In this document: piece by piece, positions 20,717-33,242 of the stretch
How positions within the stretch are numbered: position 1 is the first letter of the stretch
Layout: each line of letters opens with the position of its first letter
DNA from: CAJXJP01 sp034111025
GTDB taxonomy: Bacteria > Patescibacteriota > Gracilibacteria > BD1-5 > UBA6164
NCBI GenBank assembly: GCA_034111025.1
Contig: JAWUYB010000027.1
Coordinates: 1-58,100, forward strand
Length of the DNA: 58,100 bases
Direction of reading: 5' to 3'
Notes under the pieces: model-generated
The model's database searches: none
Seen by the model: only the letters and a program-made list of their open reading frames with translations
Told to the model about the DNA's origin: nothing
Program-made: the position numbers and the translations under genes

Positions 20717-21919
20717 ATGAAAGCTTTTTATACGATTTTTCAGTTAATTATCATCTTAGTATTACTTTCTAATATTATGTTATTTTTCTTATTTTGAGAA
20801 GACGTACTTAATGTAGATAAAAAAATTATGTATATGATTCTTGCAAGTATTGTAGTTATAGAATTTTTAGTATTATCACATGCTATTAATAAATTCTTTT
20901 ATCAACCTATTAAAGACCTTGAAACAACTATAAAACGTTTTTATCATGGTGAATATAAAAATAATAATATCCAATTTAAAGAATCTTGGAATCCTAACTT
21001 AAACTTTGTATTAAAGTTTTTCGGGCAAACCCTTAATACCCTAAAAAACATTAAAACCGAGTTCTTACATGGGAAAGAAATCAAGTCTGAAGTAGACTTA
21101 GCTGGTGAAATTCAAGGAAAAATGCTTACAAAGAAATTAACAAAAGTTCCAGACTTAGATATTATTGTTAAATCAAAATCAGCATGAGAAATTTGATGAG
21201 ATTCTTATGATATTATTCAAGTTAATGATAATTATTATATTTATGTATGAGATGCTACATGACATGGTGTTGGTGCTTGATTTATTATGATTATGGTAAA
21301 TGCTCTTATAAGTGGTTTTGCAAAGGTATTCAAAAATGGAAATACAATTTTATCAAAAACAAATGAAATTCTAAAACCAAGAGTAAAGGCTAATTTACTT
21401 ATGAGTTTATTAATGGTCAGATGGGATCAACAAGAAAAAAGAATGTTTATGACATGAGCATGACATGAGTACTTGATGATATATAAACATCAAAAAAATA
21501 AATGTTATAAAATTAAATCTGGTTGAGTTGCCTTAGGTATGGTCAAAGACTGTAGTAAAATTCTGAAAGAACAAGAAATTCAATTTGAACCTAATGATAT
21601 TATAGTTTTATATAGTGATGGTATAACCGAAGCTATTAATAAGTCTCAAAAAGATGGTACTGAAGAAATGTTTTGAGAACAAAGATTAATAAATGCGATT
21701 GAACAGTCTCCTAATATTCCGAATAAAAAATATAAATCTAGTAGATCTATATTTAATAATATTACGATAGAATTATCTCAATTTATGTGATATAAACATG
21801 TACAATTAGATGATGTAACATTAGCTACCATTCATTATAAATGAGTAGATTTCGATATAGCTCATGATTTTGATAGAGAGATAACTGGAGATTTTATAAC
21901 AGAATGGAATTGGAATTAA
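20717..21919 (+). CDS. Membrane-anchored SpoIIE/RsbU-type phosphatase
   Basis: A 400-residue protein. Two N-terminal membrane helices (about residues 5-25 and 38-56) enclose a very short loop, followed by a HAMP-like linker (FFYQPIKDLETTIKRFYHG) and an RsbU-type helical segment EVDLAGEIQGKML. The PPM/SpoIIE domain shows SAGEIGGDSYD, GDATGHGVGAGF, GAGHEYLMIY and IIVLYSDGITEA, then LDDVTLATIHY; these carry the metal-binding aspartates. Its catalytic domain is much closer to canonical RsbU than that of the paralogue in the pilB operon. It is divergent from ftsA and precedes the VirB4-like gene behind a terminator. Its substrate is unknown, as no anti-anti-sigma gene is seen. Confidence 0.88.
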
Positions 21920-21946
21920 AAGCACAAACAAAATTGTGCTTTTTTA
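21918..21946 (+). terminator. Intrinsic terminator after phosphatase gene
   Basis: A 10-bp stem aaaagcacaa / ttgtgctttt followed by a T-run, overlapping the stop codon. Confidence 0.85.
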
Positions 21947-22051
21947 CTTAGAATTAATAATAATTAAAAGTACAGTGCAAAAACATATATTTTCTTTACA
22001 ATTGGCTAGCTAATATTAAAATAATATAAATTATATTCTAATTAGATACTA

Positions 22052-23914
22052 GTGTCAAACCAAGAAAATTTAAAACATTTAGTGAGCATAAATATCTCTT
22101 GAGATGTTTATACATATATAGACACAAAGAAAAAATTTACTCTAAGTAAAATATCTAAGCAAGAATTAGCACAAGATGACAAACAACTACTAGAAACAGA
22201 AAAGGAATATAAAGAAGCGATGGCATATGTAAAAGATGCTATTTCACCTGCTTATATGAAAATTCTACCAAATAAATTACAAATCAATAATACTTTAGCA
22301 AGAACTTTCTTTGTATATGCATACCCGACATTTTTAGAATGAAATTGGTTATCACCTATTATTAATTGGGACATTAAATACGATATGAGTCTTTTTATAT
22401 ACCCTGTTGAATCAGCAGATATTCAAAAATTTCTAAAAAAGAGATTAACTCAACTTCATTCAGAAAGATCAATTAATGCTGAAAAAGGTTTAATAAATGA
22501 CCCCGCTATTGAAGCTCAAATTCAAGATGTTGAAGAATTAAGGCATAAACTTACTAGATGAGAAGAAAAATATTTTCATTTTTCTTTATATATTACAATA
22601 TATGCAGAAAATGATGATCAATTAAATAAAATTTGAAAAGATATAGAAACTATATTAGCATGAAGAAATGTCCTACAAAAACAAAGTTACTTAAGATCTG
22701 AACAAGGTTTTATTTCTACAGGACCTTTTTGTAAAGATGAACTTTGAGTATACAGAAATATTTCTACAGGTTGATTATCAACAACTTTTCCTTTTTCATC
22801 AAGTACATTAAGTCATGATGATGGTATATTATATGGTATAAATACACATAATAATTCATTAGTATTATATGATAGATTTAAGTCTGAAAATGCAAATATG
22901 ACAGTTTTTGCCAAATCAGGTTCAGGTAAATCATTTGCTGTTAAATTAGAAATACTTAGATCCCTTATGATGGGTATCGATGTAATAGTTATTGATCCTG
23001 AAAATGAATATCAAGCATTAATTAATCAAGTTGGTTGAAGTTATTTAGATGTGAGTCTAAATTCAAATCAAAGAATTAATCCTTTTGACTTACCCCTTCC
23101 TTTAAAAGATCAAAAAGAAAAAGCTTGAGATTTATTAAGATCATGAGTTATTAATTTAATTGGATTAATGAATCTGATGTTATGAAAAATGACACCATTA
23201 GAAGAATCATTAATGGAAAAAGCTCTTATTACTACCTATAGTTTAAAGTGAATAACATTTGAAGATGATAGTATTCTAGGAAAAGAAATTCCAGTGATGA
23301 AGGATCTCCAAGATGTATTAGATACTATGGATTGAGCCACTACACTGGTAATGAGAATTGAAAAATATACTACTTGAATATTCTCATGAATATTCTCTCA
23401 ACAAACAAATATTGATTTAGGTGAATGATTACAAGTCTTCTCTGTTAGAGATTTAGATGATATACTCAGACCTATTGCAATGTATGTTATATTAAATTAC
23501 ATGTGGAATAAGGTAAAGTCTAGTAACAAAAAAAGAATATTAGTTATTGATGAAGCTTGGAATGTAATGCAACATGAAGATTCAGCTAGATTTTTATTCT
23601 GATTAGTAAAAAGAGCAAGAAAATATAATCTTGGTATTACAACTATTACTCAAGATGTGGAAGATTTTATAAGTAGTCCATATGGGAAACCTATTGTGAC
23701 CAATTCTTCTATTCAAATATTATTAAAACAATCTAGTGCATCTATAGATGTTCTACAAAATGTATATAAACTTACAGAACAGGAAAAATATATATTATTA
23801 AATGCTGCTGTTTGACAAGGGTTATTCTTTGCATGAACTGAGCATGTATGAATTCAAGTTGTTGCTTCTTTTTATGAAGAACAAGTTGTTACTACTGATC
23901 CAAATGCAAAATAA
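22052..23914 (+). CDS. VirB4/TraC-type secretion ATPase
   Basis: A 620-residue ATPase of the VirB4 (CagE/TrbE/TraC) family, which energises type IV secretion and related machines. The N-terminal half (to about 260) matches the VirB4 N-domain pattern. Walker A is FAKSGSGKSF (about 286-295), preceded by a strand and followed by VIVIDPENEYQALI. Walker B is RILVIDEAWNVM, and the RecA-fold motif TITQDVEDF follows. The C-terminus is AVGQGLFFAGTEHVGIQVVAS. The start is taken as GTG at 22052, just after an in-frame TAG (22043-22045); no ATG lies near the beginning. No VirB6/8/9/10, relaxase or coupling protein is in the window, so a conjugation role is not supported. It converges on a block of secreted proteins. 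Confidence 0.88.
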
Positions 23915-23925
23915 TTTGAAGAATT

Positions 23926-23953
23926 AAAAAAAATCCCGACAGGGATTTTTTTT
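23926..23953. terminator. Bidirectional terminator after VirB4-like gene
   Basis: The stem aaaaaaatccc / gggattttttt with a GACA loop; it touches the stop of the converging lectin-like gene. Confidence 0.85.
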
Positions 23954-24707
23954 AATTACATGTTTGCATTTTTTTAGTTGAATATTTATATCAATCAAAC
24001 TCAATTGGTTCAGATTCCCATCTTGATCATCCACTTACCGTGTATGTACAAGTCGATTCTCAACTATAATAAGTATTTGTTAATCAAATTAAACAAGATC
24101 AATTTTTTTCATTATTAGTTGTTCTTTTATTTCAACATCCATATGTATATGAAGAAGAAGATACTGATGACCAAGTTCCTGTAGGTGGAATAGCTATCCA
24201 TGAAGCTGATTTAATTCTCATATTATAATGTTTTGGAGAATTTCATGGTAGAATTAATTTAAATCATGTTTTTGTTACATTTGAATAAGATATTCAAAGA
24301 TCAAAAGTTTCAGATCTAGAATCATTAGATAAATAGAATCCTGCTGCAGATACTACAATTTTAGGAATTCAACTAAATGGTTTTTGAAAAACCACATTTA
24401 CAGTTTTATTACTATTACTCGTATTATATTCCATACCAGCTTGTACTCACTCAGGCGTAATTGATGCAGCTGGTGAAAAACAACTAAATACCCCCCCTTT
24501 ATATGTTAAACTTTCTCACTCTCAACATTCTGGTATATCAGATTTAGATACTTTTAAATCAAATGTATTGTTTAAATCAGTAGCATCTAAAATTTCTCAA
24601 TTTGTAAATGTTGTAGCAGCAATTACTGCTCAAGTTATTAAAACGGATGTTAGAATAACTGAAAAAGTAAGTTTCCCTACTTTTTCAAAAAATTTATTTT
24701 TATCCAT
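23952..24707 (-). CDS. Secreted protein with H-type-lectin-like domain
   Basis: A 251-residue exported protein. The N-terminus (MDKNKFFEKVGKLTFSVILT, then SVLITGAVIAATTFTNGE) looks like a signal anchor or signal peptide. Residues about 90-170 resemble the H-type lectin pattern: VNVVFQKPFSGIPKIVVSAAG followed by FDLGISYSNVTKTGFKLILPG. H-type lectins are six-stranded beta sandwiches that bind GalNAc-type sugars. The C-terminal 70 residues are rich in Cys, Ser and Tyr and probably stabilised by disulfides. It is the last gene of the leftward secreted-protein block and is convergent with the VirB4-like gene. The lectin assignment rests on pattern recall and is moderate. Confidence 0.6.
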
Positions 24708-24748
24708 AATATATATTTATTATCGTTATTTAAAAAGTATCTCTTTTT

Positions 24749-27700
24749 TTAGTCTTTCGCAAAATATGAAGGACTTGTTGACCATCTATTATCTCTTTCA
24801 ATAATTATAGGGGCTCTGACATGCTCAGTTTTAGCCGTTCTTAATCAACTAGTTCAATACGCTATTCAAGTTAAATCATATATTAGACCTCATGATGATT
24901 TTGAACTCGTTCTTGAACTAGGGAAACTTAAATCTAAACTAGAATCATATGGAACCATACCAGAAACTCAACCAAAATTACTTGCATTGACTAATGTATA
25001 CCTTCTCAAGAAAGATAAATCATATACTTTTTTGGTATCAGCGTTTGTACAATCTTGTTCAATATATGGACATTTTCACGTTTTATCTCAACTAATAGTA
25101 TTGAGAGAAAATACTGAACCATATATATGTAATTGATTTAATAATTGATCTGGAGTTTGGTAATTAGTTATAACACTTCAACTATTATCAGAAGAAACCA
25201 AAGGTCATTGAGATAATAGGAATGCATCAATATTTGTTACTTCTTCATCTATACTCATCCATCATCCTTGTGTTCAAGTGTTTAATAATCTATCCTGAGT
25301 AATTGAACTTGATATATCAACATTAACTAAACCTTTATCAGTAATAGATGCTATTAATATTTGTCAATTAGTAGAATTTGTATTTATATTCGATTTTATA
25401 GTAACTCTTCAATCCATTACAATAAGTGAATTCATTCCTGAAATATCACAAGTAGTTCAACAATCAATGGTTACATTTCATTTATAAAATGCAATTTTTT
25501 CGTTATTTATATTAAAGCTACAATCTGAATGATCACTTGAAGACATATCTAAGTTATCAATATTTCAACTACACCATTTATTTATTTTATTTACAGAGAA
25601 TATTTTCTTCTTAATTCTTTCTAATAATTCTGCTCTTGTATAAGGTCTTTCTAAATCTAGAGAAGCTAATCATACTTGAACATCATTATTTACTAAACCA
25701 TCTATTTTATTAACAAGTCCTGTGATAGCTATATCTTCTGTTAAGAAATCAACTGAACCATTTGCACTAATATTTGGGAAATAAGCACTTGCTTTTGGTT
25801 CTTCTCATACAACATTAGCTACAATTCATCTTGATATAGATGGTATGTAAGTAGTACCATCTCACGCTTGATAACCAATATATGAAACATATCCCCATGT
25901 ATCAAAACTTGCTCATGCTTTTGCTGCATATTTAGCTAAGAATGAATTGTTAATACTATTTCAAGAAAGAGTATTAAATGCATTTTTTAAAACATTATCA
26001 ATATAGAAATCTGCTCTTAGATTAGTATTTATATTATCTGCATCAAAGAATTTATCAGTAACCATATAAGTTCAGATACTAGTACCATTATTTACAATAT
26101 TTTTTGTATGTTGAGTATTTATACCATCTCTAAGAATATTTAAATCAGCAGCATGGTAAATAAACGGAGAGGCAAACTCAAAATTGAAACGTGATCATTG
26201 AGATCCTAATAATGTATCATTATAAAGTCCAGATGTAATTTTTCAATATCTATCTAAATCTGTATCTCTATTTATATCCGCTTCTAAATTAATATTATAA
26301 CGATTATTTTGTTCTTCTCTAATATTAGACTCTATATCAATTATTTTAGTTCAGTTAAAACTTAATAACTCATTTTGGTTAATTGGTAGATGAATTGATG
26401 ATAGATTTGAATGTATAATTTTATTTGTAACACTTGCTAATTCAAGTATCGCTGAATCACTCATATAATCATATCAACCAACGGTTGGTAATTTAGATGA
26501 GATACTAAATTCAAAATCTCAATTAGAATTTGCATTATTTTCTTTTAATACAACATTGTTAAGATTTACATTTCAACTCAGTTCAGTCCCTACTATATCA
26601 ACAGCATTATTATTAGCTCATCAATGTAAGTTATTAGTATGACTTGTGTTTAAACCATTTATAAAATCTAATTCTGTAGAAACATTTCTAATCTGAATTG
26701 CTCCTAAATATGCATTCCTAATCCTGTTAGAATACTTATCTCTTAATGAATAAGAAGTTGTATATTTATCAGGGCTATTTGCAGGATTATTTGCAAAAGC
26801 AGTAGTAGGCATATTAATTTTGATAGTTGAAGTACTGTTATCAATAATATTAGCCATTACTCTAAAGTTTTTGAACACTGTTGTTCAATCTATACAATTT
26901 CAAACAATATCACATATTTGATTCCCTGAAATTCAAGGAGTTTCAAATACTACTCAATAGTTTCTATAATTCCCTGTTTCAATTTCATTAATATCTGTTA
27001 CATCAACATCTGATAAATTAAATGCTGGTGAACTAACACCAGAAGTGTTAGCTGATAATAGAGCAATTTGTTGAACTGCACTATCATTATGTTTTTCAGT
27101 TTTTAATTTTATGTTTGGTGCCATATGATCATTAGCTCACCAGTTATAGTTTATTACTGTAGATTCATTTGCAGAAATCATCTTTGAATTTTTAGATGAA
27201 AGTAATAAATCATCTCAATTTGTAAAGTTTAAAGTGAATAAGCTTGGATCTGGTTTTGATTCATCCCTGTATACATAAAAGGCTTTTTCAGAATAATTTC
27301 ATGCATTATCTGTTAGACGTACATTAATAAATGTCCCATCATTACCTGTTAATTGAGAAGCAACGGTTCGTCATTTACTAAAAACAAATGTTTCTAAATC
27401 TAAGTTTTTTTGATTTGCCATATCTAGAGCTAGATCAATGATTTTTGTTTCTTGATACCCTGTAGTTCCTCATGGAACAGTATTTCATTTATAAAAATCA
27501 ATTTTATCTAGACGAGACACATGATTAATGTGTGATTTTCCACCATAAGTATCAGTCGCTCAATCCAAAGCAACATTTATTACTGGACTTGGACTAGGTG
27601 GTAAACCACCTTGTTTATATCTAATTTGTGATACATCTCATTGATTATATACTTTTTCAGATGCAGTAGAAACATTATCACTATAACTAGACATTAATGG

Positions 27701-29086
27701 ATGTGTTAGTCCAAGATCATCAGATGATACATGATTAATTCATAGAGTTTCTGGTTTCGTTCAAGTATAAACTTCTTCATTTATATACTGCCCTAAACTT
27801 TTTTCCGTAAAAACAAAATCTCAAAATTTAGGAGCAGTTTTATCAACTTTATATATAAATTGTTGTTTAGAAATGTTATGAGCATTATCCATAGCATAAG
27901 TATCAATAGTCAATACTCATTCTCATATTATTTGAAATCCCATTCCATTAGTTATTGTAGATAAGTCATCTACTCAACCATTGATAGGCAGTGTGGCTAT
28001 TGATCATACTTTAGTAAATTTTTTATCAATACATGGTCAACCTGTTATTTCATCTTTATGTGAGCTACACCATGTTAATTTATAATTAGTTTCTGGTGAC
28101 ATTCATGCAAATAATCCATCATCGAAAGCTGTACTAGTAGATCAAGCAGTTGGCCAGTTTCAAACAGCAACAGGAGGTGTATATGTAATTGGTTTTGTTT
28201 CGGAACATGACGCGGTTAAACCTCCATTTGTACCTTTACATTTCCAAGTCCATGCAATAGTTCAACTAACTGAAGATGCACTATCTAAACTTCAAATTGA
28301 ACAATTATAATGAGTAGCACTACAAGAACCATTCTCTGCTACGACTGGTATGGTACGTGAACATGTTTCACTTTGCCCACCATTTAATCCTGAACATTCC
28401 CATTTATATTGAGTAGAACTATCAGGTAAATCTATATAAGATCCGGCTGTACATATCATATTACTTGGATCTATTGAACAAACTCAGGCTACTGCATAAG
28501 CTTCACACTTATTTCAAACTTGGTTATATCATGAATCACAAACGTCTACAACACAACTATCTGTTCATGTATCATAACGATTACATTCTAAATATTGTGT
28601 AGTAGAAAGATTCTTTTTACAAGAATCATATGTTGAAGTACAACTATCTCCATTATTAGGCATTGGATTACAGACAGAAACCCAAAATAGATCTGCTGCT
28701 ACTACTTCTCAAAATTGTTGCCGTGTTTTAGCATAATTTGTTTGAAATTTTCAAGTACCATTAGTTATAGTACAAGTTGGTGTAGTAGGAATAGTATTTG
28801 TACAGTCTGTACTATTGTAAAAAGTTCCTCATTCATAATTACATTCAGTAATATCCATAAAATTGATACAAAGTCATCTATCATAACATGAACCTATATC
28901 AAAATTACATTGAGCATTATGTTCTGGGTAAAAATCACAGCAGGCAACCTGTGAAATGCTTATTATATCATTACCAAATTGATTAGGGTTTCATGTATGA
29001 CATGCCATAAGAGCATTACTCTGATTATTTCAAAAAGAAATATAACAAATAATTAGAATCAGAATGAGAGATAAATATTTTTTCAT
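24749..29086 (-). CDS. Giant secreted multidomain surface protein
   Basis: The largest gene in the window: 1445 residues with a Sec signal peptide (MKKYLSLILILIICYISFG). Residues about 20-200 are Cys-rich. Two tandem modules follow, each ending in a W-x-C-x-G-x-NGG-x-C pattern (QYKWECSGLNGGQSETC and WTWKCKGTNGGLTASC). The middle contains Ig-like segments introduced by KVDKTAPKFG and DNAGNYSEKAFYVYRDESKP. Near the C-terminus, GNVTIDCGTTCDISGMNSLI and VMDGRVTIKSNIN look like turns of a parallel beta-helix. There is no C-terminal anchor. Glycines are mostly TGA. It is followed 41 bases later by the H-lectin-like gene. Likely a cell-surface fibre or adhesin; no enzymatic motif was seen. Confidence 0.8.
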
Positions 29087-29155
29087 AATATTTGATTAAA
29101 TATAAGTTTAATTTTATTGTAGCAGATTATAGATTAACTAGCAATTAAAGGAGTA

Positions 29156-29455
29156 TTAATTTCCTATGATTGTATTCACTAATTTTTTTTGTGATATACA
29201 ATAATCCATTGCTTGTTTATTAGATAATATATCACAATTTATATTTAGTATTTCTCTAATTCATCTTTTTTGTTGTATCTCAATTAATTCTGATAGTTGT
29301 TTATCATGCATCTTTGGAATATTAGGGTTATCAGAATACTGATCTAATATTTTATTATTTTGATTATAAATAATCATAAAACCTATAGCTATGAATCATA
29401 CTAAAATTATGACTCATATTATGAATGATCTATTTTTATGATGTTTTTTAGACAT
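29156..29455 (-). CDS. Small single-pass membrane protein, unknown
   Basis: Ninety-nine residues: a basic N-terminus (MSKKHHKNRS), one hydrophobic segment (FIIGVIILVGFIAIGFMIIY), then a polar 70-residue tail with two Cys residues (NINCDIL and DYCISQ). I do not recognise the family. It lies between the two large secreted-protein genes on the same strand, with 19 bases to the upstream gene and 69 bases to the downstream one, so it probably belongs to the same transcription unit. The topology (small inside, larger tail outside) would suit an anchor or assembly partner, which is inference. Confidence 0.65.
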
Positions 29456-29474
29456 AATTTATTATTAAAAAATA

Positions 29475-31577
29475 TTAGTTTCCTAAAGTATCTGGACTTC
29501 CTAATTTACTAGTTCAGATAATAAATGGGTTTGAACAACTTTTTTGAACAAGCAATGATGCTTCTCATCCAGTAATGCTTCATTCATTATAAATACTTTC
29601 TCAAGTAGCAAGAGATGATTTTAAATTAAGCATGTTACATGCACTTATATTAGTTGTATTACTTGAGTCAGTTACATCTGAACAAGACACTAGTTTATAT
29701 TCACTTCATAATATACACCCTCATACATATCAAATATTATACCAATCATATATTACTGGCATAGCTTCACATGTACTTGAATCTGCAGATAATACATAAC
29801 CAGAATCACAATCAAATTTACATACACTATCATCAGTTATTGCTATACCATCACATTCATATTTAGCATAGGTACCATCAGCTAAAACAGGAGATTTCCA
29901 AACTTTACCTGCTACAGTTGGACAGGTTCCAGTTCAGTTTTGAATATATTGAGTACATAATACTTCGTTCGGATTAACTCCATCGTTCATAATAAAGCTT
30001 CAGTCTATAGTTGAATTATACCATGTATCAGCATCAAAACTTGAATCAAAAACTGAAGTAGCTTGTTCTTTATAGTCATTATCATACTTATATGTAGAAA
30101 CAGGTCTAAAGGTTGGACCTGAGTTATCAATTCTAATTGCGTATGTTTTATTAAATAATTCTGATTTATTAGCATCTAGACTTATTGCATCTATTAATGA
30201 TCTTGCCGCATCATAAGCAGTTATTTTTAAATAATTTTCTCATTCTCATAAACAATCATCTAATCTTGTTTTTCAAAATAATGTTTTTAAAGAAACTATT
30301 CAACTCATTCCATATACACTTGATGTATATGCATTAATTGTTAATTCTGAATATGCTGGATCAATTCAATTCGAAGTATTTACACTGGATAATAAATCAG
30401 TTAAAGCCAATCATGTAAAATCATAATATGCTGAACATCTTCATAAGTCTACTTGTACTTTAGATAGACCTGAGACATCTTTGACAGTTATAGAAAAATT
30501 GTCTACAAGATCTAATCAATCTGTCTTATTGTAATGTTCACAACCAGGAGTATTAATATTAGTATTTGATCCATATGTTCAAGAAAAAGGAGCAATTGCT
30601 TTATATTTATTAAGATTACACCATTTTATTGTATCAGTTTGTAATGAACCATAACTTGCCGTAATAGTTGGTCATGCAGAATCGATTTTTGCATACCTTC
30701 ATTCAGCAGTACACGTATTTTTTGATTCCCTAATATTCCTCCTAAATATTCAAGCTCATATTTGATTTACCGTATTGGAATCTAGGTAATTATTTAATGA
30801 TTGAAATTTATTACAAACCCCATTGCTACCTGCTGTTGAATAGTATGAACTATTTAAAATATCACATGTACTTAACTGAATATTTTTAGCTGGTGTATGG
30901 TTTGTTCATTCAGCTGTAGTTATACATTTAATATTGCTATCAGTTCATAATATAGCATGATCTGAAGGAACTGTTATTAAATCTTTTAAATTATAAGTTT
31001 TAGTATCCTTATTTTTATCGTAATATGTTGATGATGTAAAAATTGGAGTTGTTTTTGATAATGTTTGACAACCATTAGCACCTGTTCTACATGACTTATA
31101 AGTATTACATACTGTCCCGTTTTCAGTATTCCACTCTAAACAACTAGAACTTGTAGTTTTACAGCTAGTATTTCTTAATTCTGTTCATACATTATTCCAA
31201 GTAATAAAAAAATCATTACAACTTTCTCACAAAGGTATCCATTGTACATATCATTTGTTTGTACATTTTTCCATTAATTCCTGATTATATTCTGTACATA
31301 TACTAGGTCATAGAATTTTACAAGTTGTATTCACTTGATCATATATATCACAACCACAAGCACTATTGACTCATAATTTATTTAATAAACAAGAGGCTGT
31401 TGAACACGAATATCATGTTTTGTAGTTATTTTCTGAATTTGCACATGTTTGCTCTGGACTTACTCAAGAGCTTTGTACAATAGTTCATGGAACATAACCA
31501 GCACTTACAATATTATTGATAAATAATGTAAATAATAATGATAAAAATAGTACTCAAAATACATATTTTATTTTCAT
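29475..31577 (-). CDS. Large secreted Cys-rich protein
   Basis: A 700-residue exported protein with a signal peptide (MKIKYVFGVLFLSLLFTLF, then INNIVSAG). Residues 40-170 carry many cysteines in short spacings (SCSTASCLL, SACGCDIYDQ, EKCTNKGY), suggesting small disulfide-bonded modules. The central part contains repeated beta-rich segments with Asp/Ser, for example FSITVKDVSGLSKVQVDLG and YAIRIDNSGPTF, which look like Ig-like strands. No catalytic motif or anchor is seen. It heads the four-gene leftward secreted block. Most glycines are TGA. Function unknown; an adhesive or structural surface role fits its neighbours. Confidence 0.75.
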
Positions 31578-31804
31578 GACATCTAAAGTTAATATTAAAT
31601 ATATTCATAATACGATTTATAGTAACATTTTTTATATTAAAACCAAAATAAACAAATAAAAAAGTCTTGCATATTGCTATATTTATCTTTTGTTGTGTAT
31701 ATATAATAATTATCTTTAAATATTCTGAAAAAATAGCTTATTTTTTTGCAAGTTATTTTTTTATATGTTAGGATATGAATGTATGTTATTTATAAAAATA
31801 AAAC

Positions 31805-33076
31805 ATGAAAAAAAGTATCTTTTTACGCTTAGAACTACAAGTAATTCTTTCATTGATTTTTGCAATATTTGTATGAATTTATATTCCTCAAATATTACCT
31901 TATATTGAATGGATGTGAGTAATGTTTATGACTGGATTAAAAGTATTTTTAGGGCCATTGTTATTCTTTTCAATTACTACAGCTATATTAAGTTTAGGTG
32001 ATTTTAAAAAATTATGAAATATTGGTGCAAGAACATTCGGATACTATATGCTAACTACTACTTTAGCAATATCTACTTCTCTGGTTCTGATGAATATATT
32101 ATCTCCAGGTAAAAATTCTAGCCTATGAGATGAAATAGAGTTTAATTCAGCTCAAGTACAAGAATTATCTTTTACACAATTTTTACAAGATTTAATACCA
32201 TCGAATATTTTAACAGCATTTGTAGAATTTAATGCAATGCAAATTGTAACCTGTGGTATAATATTAGGGATATCTTTATTAGCACTTTGAAAAATTAAAA
32301 AAGTTAATGAGATTAATTCTTTATTTAGTACATTAAATGAATGAATATTAAAATTTATAGGATTTGTAATTAAATTAACTCCATTTGGTGTATTTGCTAT
32401 TGTAATGAAAGTCGTAGTCGAAAATTGATCAAATGTAATGTTGGATTTAATACCTTTTGTGGTAGTAATATTACTCGCATTATTTATACATGCCTGTATT
32501 ATTCTTCCTTTCATTGGTTTTATAATTTGAGGATTTGATCCATTTAAATATTTTTGGAAAGTCAAGGAAGCAGTTTTAGTATGATTTTCTACTGCTTCAA
32601 GTAGTGCCACTATGTGATTATCTATGTCAGTTGCTAAAAATAAAGCAAAATTATCTGATGAAGTAGTTGACTTTAGTTTTCCTATTTGAACAACCATTAA
32701 CATGGATGGTACAGCTTTATACCAAGCATGAGTTGCTATATTTATTGCTCAAGTATTCTGAGTAGATTTATCAATTGCTCAACAATTAACAGTTGTAGTT
32801 GTAGTAATCCTTGCATCAATTGGAGCAGCATGAGTTCCATGAGCTGGAATACTAATATTAACTACTGTATTCCTAAGTGTTTGATTACCAGTTGAAGCTA
32901 TATGAATAATACTGGCTGTAGATAGGATATTAGATATGTTTAGAACTGCTGTAAATGTATGGTGAGATCTACTTACTGCGAAAGTTGTGGATAAATTTTA
33001 TAGAAATACTCTTGCTCATACTGTAATGGAAAACATACCAAATAAAGATATAAAAAAAGCTCTAAAAGATATATAA
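31805..33076 (+). CDS. Dicarboxylate/amino acid:cation symporter (DAACS, GltP-like)
   Basis: A 423-residue secondary transporter of the glutamate/aspartate/C4-dicarboxylate family, importing acidic amino acids or dicarboxylates with Na+ or H+. Family motifs are all present: the Ser-rich HP1 loop STASSSATMGLS, the TM7 NMDGT motif within GTTINMDGTALYQA, the HP2 loop GAAGVPGAGILILT, and the substrate-binding AVDRILDMFRTAVNVWGD of TM8, which contains the Asp and Arg that contact the substrate side chain. About eight membrane spans plus two re-entrant loops can be counted. Several motif glycines are TGA. It is a single gene with a strong terminator. Confidence 0.93.
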
Positions 33077-33090
33077 TAAACAAAGTAATT

Positions 33091-33126
33091 AAAAAGATAT
33101 AAAAACTTGATTTTATATCTTTTTTT
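33091..33126 (+). terminator. Intrinsic terminator after symporter gene
   Basis: A 14-bp stem aaaaagatataaaa / ttttatatcttttt followed by a T-run. Confidence 0.85.
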
Positions 33127-33242
33127 TATAAAATACTCTTGCTTCTAAACCCACGACAAGTGGTTGTGGACTTTATTCTGAGTGTAAAACAAAATGGATA
33201 AAGAGACATAAATCAAATATTTATTTATATAATAATATAACA

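Noticed and set aside
22052..23914. VirB4-like gene as evidence of an integrated conjugative element
   Set aside because: No relaxase, coupling protein, integrase or attachment repeats were seen within 20 kb, and flanking genes are native by TGA use.
32152..32703. Minus-strand open frame of 183 codons
   Set aside because: It is antisense to the dicarboxylate symporter, which has all family motifs; the antisense frame has no recognisable features.
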